Below the pieces are notes generated by a model. It saw only the letters and a list, made by a program, of their open reading frames with translations. It was not told the origin of the DNA and did not search any database. A program made the position numbers and the translations under genes. Shown here one piece after another: positions 35,890-43,887 of a stretch of DNA of 47,925 nucleotides (positions are counted from its first letter, which is position 1; the number at the start of each line of letters is the position of its first letter). This DNA is from Helicobacter sp. 'house sparrow 1' (lineage in GTDB: Bacteria > Campylobacterota > Campylobacteria > Campylobacterales > Helicobacteraceae). Location: NCBI RefSeq assembly GCF_900199585.1, contig NZ_FZQY01000010.1, positions 2,591 to 50,515 of the forward strand, given 5' to 3'.

Positions 35890-36841
35890 TTTTCAAATAC
35901 CATTCATAAGTTTTTTTAATACCATCAAACAATGATATCTTTGGTTTCCAGCCTAAAGAAAAAATCTTTGAACTATCCATAAGTTTTTGATATGTCCCAT
36001 CTGGTTTTGTGGCATCAAAAACTATTTCTCCTTCAAACTGTACGACTTCTTTTATCAAAAATGCCAACTCTTTAATACTAATATCAGACCCAAATCCAAT
36101 ATTTAAGTGTGTATTTTTAACCTCTTGCATTCCCCTACTTAGATGTTCAAAATCAATAGTTTGCATTACATAAACACATGCCTCAGCCATATCACCACTA
36201 TATAAAAACTCTCTTTTAGGTTTTCCACTTCCCCAAATAACTACTTGTTTCTTATTTCCAACCTTAGCCTCATGAAATTTTCTTATTAGGGCAGGAATTA
36301 CATGAGAGGTTTGTAAATCAAAATTATCATTTTCTCCATACAAATTTGTAGGCATCACTGCGATAAAATTTGTTTTATACTGCAAATTGAAAGCTTCGCA
36401 CATTTTTATTCCAGCAATTTTTGCAATCGCATAAGGCTCATTTGTATATTCTAACTCACTTCTTAGAAGATAATCCTCTTTAATTGGTTGAGGAGAATGC
36501 TTTGGATAAATACAACTTGATCCTAAAAATAAAAGCTTTTTTACCAGATACTTATGGGATAAATAAATTAAATGATTTTGAATTAATAAATTTTGATAGA
36601 TAAAATCTGCACGATATGTATTATTTGCTACGATTCCACCAACTTTAGCAGCACAAAGAAAAACATACTCAATTTTTTCTTTTTCAAACAAGGACTCCAC
36701 TGCTACATAATCAAATAAATCTAGCTCATCTCTGGTTTTCAAAACTAAATTATGATAACCACGATCCCGTAGGACTTTTGTAATTGCACTCCCCACAAGA
36801 CCATTATGGCCAGCAACAAAAATTTTAGAATCAAGATGCAT
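35867..36841 (-). CDS. fcl: GDP-L-fucose synthase
   Basis: This SDR enzyme epimerises and reduces GDP-4-keto-6-deoxymannose to GDP-L-fucose. NADPH-binding GHNGLVGSAI, CAAKVGGIVANN, FLGSSCIYPK, the catalytic YAIAK and MPTNLYGENDNFD are all diagnostic. The frame extends ten codons upstream, but AAGGTAGGTGAG directly precedes the ATG at 36841, ten bases after the previous stop, so that start is preferred (324 residues). The partner enzyme GDP-mannose dehydratase (gmd) is not in the window. It overlaps the flippase gene by 23 bases. Confidence 0.93.
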   Translation of the reverse strand: MHLDSKIFVAGHNGLVGSAITKVLRDRGYHNLVLKTRDELDLFDYVAVESLFEKEKIEYVFLCAAKVGGIVANNTYRADFIYQNLLIQNHLIYLSHKYLVKKLLFLGSSCIYPKHSPQPIKEDYLLRSELEYTNEPYAIAKIAGIKMCEAFNLQYKTNFIAVMPTNLYGENDNFDLQTSHVIPALIRKFHEAKVGNKKQVVIWGSGKPKREFLYSGDMAEACVYVMQTIDFEHLSRGMQEVKNTHLNIGFGSDISIKELAFLIKEVVQFEGEIVFDATKPDGTYQKLMDSSKIFSLGWKPKISLFDGIKKTYEWYLKNETKTRQ

Positions 36842-36851
36842 CTCACCTACC

Positions 36852-38198
36852 TTATTGTGGCATTGTATCATACAAGCCAGGATTTAAAATATCAATAGCC
36901 TTTCTAAGAGCTTGGGATAAATATTTAATATCTTGCAGAGTATGGGTATAATGAACACTAATGCGCAACCACCCATAAGGATTCTTTTCCCCTCTATAAA
37001 CATTATCCTGTAATTTTAATAAATCATGCCCATAGGGTCCTGCACAACTACAGCCTGCACGAGTTTGAATTTTGTAGTGCTTGCTTAAAAAATAAGCAAG
37101 ATCAAAAGGTGAAATCCCAAAGATATTAAAAGATACAACACCAAAATGCTCTGTTTTTCCATAAATTACAATATCTTTTATTGTTTGTAACTCTTGCATT
37201 AAAAGACGCATTAAAACTTTTTTTCTTTGGGAAATAAAATCTATTCCTACTTCATCTCTAAGTTTATAAGCAAGAGAAGACCTAAAAAGCTGTAATATTG
37301 GAGGGGTTCCTGCTTCTTCTCGCAATTCTTCATCATTTAAATAAATTTGAGTTTTCCTATCCACATAGGACACTACACCTCCACCGGCAAAAGTAGGGGC
37401 TTTTGAAGTATCAATGAGAGTTTTTCTGACACAAAGTATTCCACTTCCACCAACTCCTCCCATTAATTTGTGGGGAGATAAAAAACAAGCATCAAAATAA
37501 TTACAATCTATAATTAAATCTGGAGAACTTGTAGCCATATCAAATGCAATAATGCAAGAATATTTCCTCGCAATTTCAACCATTTCTTTATAGGGTGCGA
37601 TATTCCCTGTAACATTTGAAATAAGATTGCACGAAAAAATTATTTTTCTATGCTTATTTTGCTCCAAAACTCTTTCAAAATCTTCTAGATCAAAATCAAA
37701 ATTTTCAAGCAACCTAACCCGATAGACTTCACATAGCCCCTCACGAAAACTAATTTCATTGGAATGATGCTCAAAAGCCCCAACAACCACTAGGGGCAAA
37801 AGATCTTTCTTAACTTCTACGATCTTCTTTGTTGCAGGAGGGATATAAATCCCTAGCAACTCTTGAAATTTTTTTATGGCAGATGTAGAACCACTACCAC
37901 AAGAAATGACAGCAAAATCATCATCTAGAGCTAAACTTTTTCGTATATTTTTTTTAGATTCTTGATAAAGTTCCTGGATTAGCATTGCATGCGTAGAACT
38001 ACTAGAATGAGTATTAGCATAAAAGGGCAAGATTTCTCTGATGCGATTTTCCACCAAAGAACTTGCAAGTCCTGAAGCAGTCCAATCAAAATAATAGGAA
38101 TCTTTTTTGAGTATAATTTGTTCCCTTAAATCTTCAATCTTATCTTCATAAAAACCATCTAAAAAATTTCTAAAAGCAAAATCTAGGAAATCTCTCAC
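36852..38198 (-). CDS. NifS-like class V aminotransferase
   Basis: A PLP-dependent enzyme of the cysteine desulfurase/selenocysteine lyase family. The Schiff-base lysine is in SPHKLMGGVGGSG, FDMATSSPD carries the PLP-binding aspartate, and a reactive cysteine sits in RAGCSCAGPYG. At 448 residues it is longer than IscS and closer to the second NifS-like protein of H. pylori (HP0405), which also adjoins the HIT gene. The substrate cannot be read; it is unlikely to be the main Fe-S desulfurase because no iscU-type gene adjoins it. Confidence 0.85.
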   Translation of the reverse strand: MRDFLDFAFRNFLDGFYEDKIEDLREQIILKKDSYYFDWTASGLASSLVENRIREILPFYANTHSSSSTHAMLIQELYQESKKNIRKSLALDDDFAVISCGSGSTSAIKKFQELLGIYIPPATKKIVEVKKDLLPLVVVGAFEHHSNEISFREGLCEVYRVRLLENFDFDLEDFERVLEQNKHRKIIFSCNLISNVTGNIAPYKEMVEIARKYSCIIAFDMATSSPDLIIDCNYFDACFLSPHKLMGGVGGSGILCVRKTLIDTSKAPTFAGGGVVSYVDRKTQIYLNDEELREEAGTPPILQLFRSSLAYKLRDEVGIDFISQRKKVLMRLLMQELQTIKDIVIYGKTEHFGVVSFNIFGISPFDLAYFLSKHYKIQTRAGCSCAGPYGHDLLKLQDNVYRGEKNPYGWLRISVHYTHTLQDIKYLSQALRKAIDILNPGLYDTMPQ

Positions 38199-38525
38199 TT
38201 ATTTTTCCCATTTCAATTTTGAACCACCTAAAATATGATAGTGAAAATGAGGAACTTCTTGACCACCATCAACCCCAATATTTGTTACTAATCTATAGCC
38301 CTTTTCCTTAATACCTAAAAGTTCTACAACCTCAAGAATAAATAAACTCATCTCAGCAAGCAACTGCGGTGGCATTGTATTAAAGTCCTTGAAGCTTTGT
38401 TTTGGAATTGCCAAAACATGTATAGGGGCTTTTGGTGCAATATCATAAAAGGCCAAAAACTTATCATTTTCCAAAACCTTTTTATAAGGAATCTCTCCTT
38501 TGATAATCTTTTCAAATACATTCAT
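38199..38525 (-). CDS. HIT-family nucleotide hydrolase
   Basis: A 108-residue histidine triad protein of the Hint type, with the triad HFHYHILGG near the C terminus and AFYDIAPKAPIHVLAIPK earlier. These enzymes hydrolyse nucleoside phosphoramidates. A longer frame overlaps bioB, but TTAGGAG lies correctly before the ATG at 38525, making MNVFEKIIKGEIPYKKV the start. It runs into the NifS-like gene, as in H. pylori HP0404-HP0405. Confidence 0.93.
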   Translation of the reverse strand: MNVFEKIIKGEIPYKKVLENDKFLAFYDIAPKAPIHVLAIPKQSFKDFNTMPPQLLAEMSLFILEVVELLGIKEKGYRLVTNIGVDGGQEVPHFHYHILGGSKLKWEK

Positions 38526-38535
38526 AAAAATACTC

Positions 38536-39378
38536 CTAATGACATGTTTTTGCAATACTCAAGCCATAAGACAAAAGCTCTTGCACATCATCTTTTGGTG
38601 TCCTACCCTTTGTTGTTAGATAGTCTCCTAATACAATTGCATTGACCCCATATTCATAAAGCTTTTTTTGCTTTTCTTTAAATACTACTTCCCTACCTCC
38701 AGCAATCATCAATCTCACAGAAGGTAAATATTCCTTCGCAAGAATAATACACTCCAATGCTTCCTCTTGTGCAATTACATCTTGTTTAATCGGTAATGCA
38801 GGATTTGGAATAAAAAAATTAATGGGAACAGAATGTGGCTCTAAAGATTTAAGGGATTGTAAAAGCTCCATTCTTTGTTCCCAACTCTCTCCAAGTCCAA
38901 AAATACCCCCTGTGCAAAGCCCTAAGGAAGCCTTGAGAGCATTTTCACAAGTCTCATACCGTTCCTCCCAAGTATGAGTAGAACAAATTTCTTTAAAAAA
39001 ACTCTGCGCGGTTTCAAGATTGTGGTTATAGCTATCCACACCACTTTGTTTTAAAAATCTTAAAGAATCTTCATCAGCTCTTCCGCAACATGCAATTAGA
39101 TGTATATCAGAAATTTGCTTCTTTAATTCCTTTGAAACCCTTGCAATATAATCACACTTTTGAGAATCAAGTTCTCTTCCTGAAGTTACTAGACAAAAAC
39201 CAAGCATTCCATATTCTTTAAGAGCCCTTGCTTCTTGTACAACTGTCTCAATAGGCTTGAATTTGTATTTTTGTATATCTGTTTCATAATACACACTCTG
39301 TGTGCAATACTTACAATCCTCAGAGCAATTTCCACTACTCACATTGGATATAGAACATAAAAAAATCTCTTTTTTCAA
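38536..39378 (-). CDS. bioB: Biotin synthase
   Basis: BioB inserts sulfur into dethiobiotin. The radical-SAM motif is Cys18-x3-Cys22-x2-Cys25 (NCSEDCKYC). CLVTSGREL, HNLETAQSFF, GGIFGLGESWEQRMELL, IPNPALPI and MIAGGREVV are typical. At 280 residues it is short compared with E. coli BioB (346) but normal for Helicobacter. It lies nine bases after the membrane-anchored protein gene and ten before the HIT gene. Confidence 0.93.
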   Translation of the reverse strand: MKKEIFLCSISNVSSGNCSEDCKYCTQSVYYETDIQKYKFKPIETVVQEARALKEYGMLGFCLVTSGRELDSQKCDYIARVSKELKKQISDIHLIACCGRADEDSLRFLKQSGVDSYNHNLETAQSFFKEICSTHTWEERYETCENALKASLGLCTGGIFGLGESWEQRMELLQSLKSLEPHSVPINFFIPNPALPIKQDVIAQEEALECIILAKEYLPSVRLMIAGGREVVFKEKQKKLYEYGVNAIVLGDYLTTKGRTPKDDVQELLSYGLSIAKTCH

Positions 39379-39387
39379 ATCAACCCT

Positions 39388-39849
39388 TTAATTATTCTGA
39401 TAAGTAATATTGTAGTAGCGAAGTGTTTTTAATATCTCATCCTCTTTTCCATCTACTAAATACACAATAATATCCAAGTTGGTAGGTGTCTTATTATATG
39501 CAAATTCAACACCTTTATCTTTAAAAACCTCTTTAAGACAAAACAACAGTTCTTCATACACATCTTTAATAATCACTCGATGTGTTTTTTTGGTTTCATT
39601 TGGATCTATAAATTTGATAGAAAAACCAACTTCACTTGCAGGATAAGCAAAATCTTTTTCTTTTTTCATACCAGAAAACCAAGTCTTTTCTTTTGGAATC
39701 TTAATCTCAAAATCCTCTCTTGGTTGTGCATAATCCAATTGAAAGCTTTCTTTTACAAGTGTCTTTTGATAGGAAACAAGCAAAAAAATTGCAATGGCAA
39801 CTACAGCAAACACAACCATAGCTAAGATTAACTTGATACTCTTTGTCAT
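39388..39849 (-). CDS. Hypothetical membrane-anchored protein
   Basis: A 153-residue protein with one N-terminal membrane segment (about 6-27, LILAMVVFAVVAIAIFLLV) and a soluble periplasmic domain containing YPASEVGFSIKFIDP and VEFAYNKTPTNLDIIVYLVDG. I recognise no family. H. pylori has an unassigned gene (HP0398) in the same position beside rpsA. It lies ten bases after rpsA and nine before bioB, so it is probably co-transcribed. Confidence 0.72.
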   Translation of the reverse strand: MTKSIKLILAMVVFAVVAIAIFLLVSYQKTLVKESFQLDYAQPREDFEIKIPKEKTWFSGMKKEKDFAYPASEVGFSIKFIDPNETKKTHRVIIKDVYEELLFCLKEVFKDKGVEFAYNKTPTNLDIIVYLVDGKEDEILKTLRYYNITYQNN

Positions 39850-39859
39850 TTATAAAAAA

Positions 39860-41509
39860 TTAAAGCAACCCTTTTAATTTATCACCCAGCGTCATCTTAT
39901 CAGCAGAATTAAAATTCTTAATTTCTTCTCTTTCTTGTTGCTTTTCTAATCTTTTTACAGAAACTCTAATCTTTCCATTTACTTTATCAATAAATGCAAC
40001 TGCCCCTTTTAGCATATCCCCCTTCTTTAACTCCTCTTTTTTCACACCTGCTAAATCTTCATTTCTCACTAGAGCATCTACACCATCTACTTCAATAAAC
40101 ACACCAAAATCTTTAATATCAACAACTTGTCCCTCAACAACATCATCAACTTGATGTTTCTTTGCAAATTTATCTGCAGGAGATTCCTCTAGTGCCTTTA
40201 GGCTTAGAGAAATTCTCTCACTTGATGGATCAATCTTAATAATTTTCACTTTAACCTGATCGCCAACCTTCAAAACATCCTTGCACTTCTTTGTCTTATC
40301 CCAAAAAGCATCTTCGTTATGCAAAAGGCCATCGATGCCACCAAGATTAACAAAAGCTCCAAAGTCTGTTAATGTTTCAACCTTACCCTCTATGACATCC
40401 CCTTCCTTATTTTGCTTTATAAACTGAGAGAAAGGTTTTTCTTGAAGCTTTTTCAAAGATACTCTAAGTCTTCTCTCTTTAGGATCAATTTCAATAATCT
40501 CTACATCAATCTCTTGCCCAACCTTTAGCACATCTTGTGGATGTTTAATGTCCTTGCTCCAAGAAATTTCAGAAATATGTAGAAATCCTTCTAAGTCATT
40601 ACCAATATCTACAAAAGCACCATAAGGCTCAATATTACTAACATTTACCTTAATTGCATACCCAACCTTAAGCTCATTGATAACTTCTTTCCAAGGATCT
40701 TCTTGCAGAGCTTTTATTGAAAAAGAAAGTCTCTTTTTATTTTCATCATATGAAATTGCCTTAACTTGAACCCTATCTCCTTCTTTATAAAGTTTTGAAG
40801 GATTCACAGGTCCCCTATGTGCAATCTCTGTATAATGCACCAGCCCTTCTACTCCATTTACACTTACAAACATACCAAAACTTGTAATACGCTTAACTAT
40901 ACCATCTAAGGGTTCTTTTGACTCTAAAAACTGTTTTGCATTTTCACTATGAAGCCTATCGCTCAAATCAAAATAATGCTTACGAGAAACAATGATGCTA
41001 TTTTCCTCTGGCTTTACATTAATGATACAGACTTCAATCCTTTTATTCTTATCTTCTCTTGCAGATGCTTGGAATTTTGGCATAAAATACTCTACACCTT
41101 CACTATCTTCAAGTACAATACCGCCTTTATTCTTTCTTACAATCTTAGCTTCTATGATTTTGTCCTTGTAGTCATTCCCCAAAGCCTTAATTTTTTCTTG
41201 TATCTTTTTAAATTTCAGTGCTTTTTTATAAGAAACACTAAAATATTCTCCTCCACCTTTTGTAACATACACAAGAATCTTATCTCCTTCTTTAAAAAGG
41301 ACCTTGTCTGTTTCATCTTGTATTTCAGAGATATTAAAACGACCCTCAACTTTCTCACCCACATCAACCATTACATTTTCTGCTGTTATCTTTACAATAA
41401 TAGCTTCTTGAACTACGCCCTTTTCCTCCCCTTTTTGACTTGCTTCAAAAAGCGCTGCAAAATCTTCACCAGTATCAAACTGATCGAAATTATCTAAATT
41501 CACTCTCAT
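39860..41509 (-). CDS. rpsA: 30S ribosomal protein S1
   Basis: S1 binds mRNA and brings it to the ribosome. The 549-residue protein has six S1 repeats, beginning near residues 35, 115, 200, 285, 370 and 455, for example DGIVKRITSFGMFVSVNGVEGLVHYTEI and GKVETLTDFGAFVNLGGIDGLLH. The ATG at 41509 is preferred over a TTG one codon upstream because AAGGG has a normal spacing. An AT-rich leader of about 250 bases separates it from ispH. Confidence 0.96.
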   Translation of the reverse strand: MRVNLDNFDQFDTGEDFAALFEASQKGEEKGVVQEAIIVKITAENVMVDVGEKVEGRFNISEIQDETDKVLFKEGDKILVYVTKGGGEYFSVSYKKALKFKKIQEKIKALGNDYKDKIIEAKIVRKNKGGIVLEDSEGVEYFMPKFQASAREDKNKRIEVCIINVKPEENSIIVSRKHYFDLSDRLHSENAKQFLESKEPLDGIVKRITSFGMFVSVNGVEGLVHYTEIAHRGPVNPSKLYKEGDRVQVKAISYDENKKRLSFSIKALQEDPWKEVINELKVGYAIKVNVSNIEPYGAFVDIGNDLEGFLHISEISWSKDIKHPQDVLKVGQEIDVEIIEIDPKERRLRVSLKKLQEKPFSQFIKQNKEGDVIEGKVETLTDFGAFVNLGGIDGLLHNEDAFWDKTKKCKDVLKVGDQVKVKIIKIDPSSERISLSLKALEESPADKFAKKHQVDDVVEGQVVDIKDFGVFIEVDGVDALVRNEDLAGVKKEELKKGDMLKGAVAFIDKVNGKIRVSVKRLEKQQEREEIKNFNSADKMTLGDKLKGLL

Positions 41510-41710
41510 CAAAATCCCTTAATCTTTTTTTGTATTTTTGCGTTATATTATCTTATTTTTGCTTAAAACTCACAAAAACTACCAAGCTTTTTAACTTTTT
41601 GTTTTTTACAAATTTTTAAGATTAAATAAACCAAACTCTCTTTAAAAATATAAAAAGATATTTTAAATAAATAAGAAGTAGTTCAATTCTTAAACTTTTA
41701 AAGCAAATTA

Positions 41711-41739
41711 AACTTCTTTATATAAGTTATAAAGAAGTT
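41711..41739 (-). terminator. Terminator after ispH
   Basis: AACTTCTTTATA (41711-41722) pairs perfectly with TATAAAGAAGTT (41728-41739) over a five-base loop. It begins 27 bases beyond the ispH stop. The trailing minus strand TAATTTGCTTT is T-rich. It separates the pheS-pheT-aroA-ispH operon from rpsA. Confidence 0.65.
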
Positions 41740-41766
41740 ATATCCTTTGTTTTTTAAACTTTTAAA

Positions 41767-42615
41767 TCAAGGGATTATTTCATCTTTGCTTTCTATCTTT
41801 GCTATAAAATCTTGCACTTTTTTTACAATCCAATCTGGTGTTGATGCTCCAGCAGTGATACCACAAACTTTCTTACCCTTAAACCAATCCAACACTAAAT
41901 CATTCTCATCTTCAACAAGATAACTATCTTTGCAATATATTTGTGCAATATTTAAGAGCTGTTTTGTGTTTGAAGAAGTTTTTCCTCCTACAACAATCAT
42001 CACATCCACTTCCTGACTCAACTCCCTAACAGCTTCTTGATTATCAAAAGTAGCATTACAAATTGTATTAAACACTCTTGTTTCATAACAATTTTGCATT
42101 AAATAATCTGCTATTTCCAAAAATTTTTTTGTTTGTTTGGTGGTTTGAGAGATAAGAGCCACCTTTTTCCCTATCTTCTTTTCATAAATTTCTTCAAGAC
42201 TTCCAACCACAATAGGTTCGCTTACTGCATAGCTCATTACCCCTTGAATTTCTGGGTGGCTTACATCTCCAAAAATTACAATACTATACCCCTCTTTGCT
42301 CATCGATTCTACAATTTGCTGAGGCTTTATTACAAAAGGACAAGTTGCATCGGTAATTTTTGCATTTTTTGATTTTAAGATCTCCAAATCCTGCTTTGTA
42401 ATTCCATGTGTGCGTATGATAACACTTTGATTTTGCTTTACCCTATCTGTATCATTTTCTACAAACACATTAAAATCATCTTCCAAGCGCTTAATTTCTT
42501 TACTATTATGAATTAAAGACCCAAATGTTATCGCTCCTGCACTTTTTTCAGCCAACTTAATCGCTCGTTTTACCCCAAAACAAAAACCATATTTTTTTGC
42601 TAATTTTATTTCCAT
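41767..42615 (-). CDS. ispH: 4-hydroxy-3-methylbut-2-enyl diphosphate reductase
   Basis: IspH makes IPP and DMAPP in the last step of the non-mevalonate isoprenoid route, using a 4Fe-4S cluster. The three cluster cysteines are Cys12 (GFCFGVKRAI), Cys92 (DATCPFV) and Cys186 (NTICNATFDNQEAV). ITAGASTPDW near the C terminus is also typical. Length is 282 residues. It is one base after aroA and probably the last gene of the pheS operon. Confidence 0.96.
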   Translation of the reverse strand: MEIKLAKKYGFCFGVKRAIKLAEKSAGAITFGSLIHNSKEIKRLEDDFNVFVENDTDRVKQNQSVIIRTHGITKQDLEILKSKNAKITDATCPFVIKPQQIVESMSKEGYSIVIFGDVSHPEIQGVMSYAVSEPIVVGSLEEIYEKKIGKKVALISQTTKQTKKFLEIADYLMQNCYETRVFNTICNATFDNQEAVRELSQEVDVMIVVGGKTSSNTKQLLNIAQIYCKDSYLVEDENDLVLDWFKGKKVCGITAGASTPDWIVKKVQDFIAKIESKDEIIP

Positions 42616-42616
42616 T

Positions 42617-43885
42617 TTATCCCTTAGTAATTTTGTTTAAAATTTCCAAAAAATTTGGGAAAGAAATATCCACGCATTTAAAATTTCTAATTTCCACCCC
42701 ACACTTAAGTCCCGCGATTGCAAAACTCATCGCAATACGATGATCTCCAAAACTATCTACTTTTGCGCTATAAAACTCTCCACCTTTAATGCTAAACCCA
42801 TCTTCAAATTCTTCAGCTTCTATATGCATCTTTTTTAAATTTTTTACAATTGCTTGAATTCTATCTGTCTCTTTGATTCTTAATTCTTTTGCATTTTTTA
42901 TGATACTTGTTCCCTTAGCACTTGCCATTGCGATGCTTAGAGCAGGTATCTCATCAATCAGCCAAGCAATATTCTTGTTTAATGTAATTGCATTAAGCTG
43001 GCTAGATTGAACTGTAATATTACCTACTAATTCATAAGAATCTTGAGTAATTTCATAACTAATTTTTGCACCCATTTTTTTAAGAACTTCAAAGGCTTCA
43101 ATTCTAGTAGGATTTAATAAAACATTTTTTAAAACAAGATGACTATTTGGCAAAATAACTCCAGCAACAGCAAAGAAAAAGGCACTAGATGGATCTGATG
43201 GAATCTCTAAAATTAATGGTTCAAGTGGTTTTTTTAAAGGAGTGATATAAATCCCATTGTCTTTATTTTTTAAACTAGCCCCCATCCCTTGAAGCATTCT
43301 CTCTGTATGATCTCTGCTTAAATAGGGTTCTTTAAAATAAGATTTTCCTTCCGAAAAAAGCCCAGCTAGTATCATCGCACTTTTAACTTGTGCTGATGCA
43401 ACACCGCTTTTATAAGAAAAGTCCCTTAGCTTACTTCCAACAATACTAATTGGTGCAAATCTATCCTCTTTCCTTGCTTTGATTTTTGCACCTATATCCT
43501 GTAGAGGTTTAATAAGCCTATCCATTGGTCTATTTCTCAAAGATTGGTCACCATTTAATACAAAATGTCCATTATTCCCAGCAAGTAATCCCATATAAAG
43601 TCTCATCGCAGTTCCAGCATTACCACAATTTAAAATATTAACAGGCTCTCTAATCCCTTCTTTTGGAGGGATAAAAAGCAATATATCTTTCTTTTTTTCT
43701 ACTTTAAGTCCAAGCTGTTTCGCGATATTTAGGGAACTAAGAGTATCTTTTGCTAACAAAAAATTTTTGATTTCGCTAGTTGAACTGGCTAAAAGAGAAA
43801 AAATTACACAGCGATGAGAGATTGACTTATCAGGGGCGATATTATCTAGTTCACCCCTTACACTTTTAGCTTTTAAAATTTTCAT
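42617..43885 (-). CDS. aroA: 3-phosphoshikimate 1-carboxyvinyltransferase (EPSP synthase)
   Basis: AroA adds enolpyruvyl to shikimate-3-phosphate. The 422-residue protein has PDKSISHRCVIFSLL at the start, NCGNAGTAMRL (the PEP/glyphosate loop region), GDQSLRNRPM, SAQVKSAMILAGL, DPSSAFFFA, IDEIPALSIAM and DSFGDHRIAMSFA. It is three bases after pheT. The other shikimate steps here are AroE and AroK. Confidence 0.97.
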   Translation of the reverse strand: MKILKAKSVRGELDNIAPDKSISHRCVIFSLLASSTSEIKNFLLAKDTLSSLNIAKQLGLKVEKKKDILLFIPPKEGIREPVNILNCGNAGTAMRLYMGLLAGNNGHFVLNGDQSLRNRPMDRLIKPLQDIGAKIKARKEDRFAPISIVGSKLRDFSYKSGVASAQVKSAMILAGLFSEGKSYFKEPYLSRDHTERMLQGMGASLKNKDNGIYITPLKKPLEPLILEIPSDPSSAFFFAVAGVILPNSHLVLKNVLLNPTRIEAFEVLKKMGAKISYEITQDSYELVGNITVQSSQLNAITLNKNIAWLIDEIPALSIAMASAKGTSIIKNAKELRIKETDRIQAIVKNLKKMHIEAEEFEDGFSIKGGEFYSAKVDSFGDHRIAMSFAIAGLKCGVEIRNFKCVDISFPNFLEILNKITKG

Positions 43886-43887
43886 TC

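Noticed and set aside
40949-41497. A 182-codon plus-strand frame opposite rpsA
   Set aside because: Phenylalanine/isoleucine-rich antisense of lysine/glutamate-rich S1; a composition artefact.
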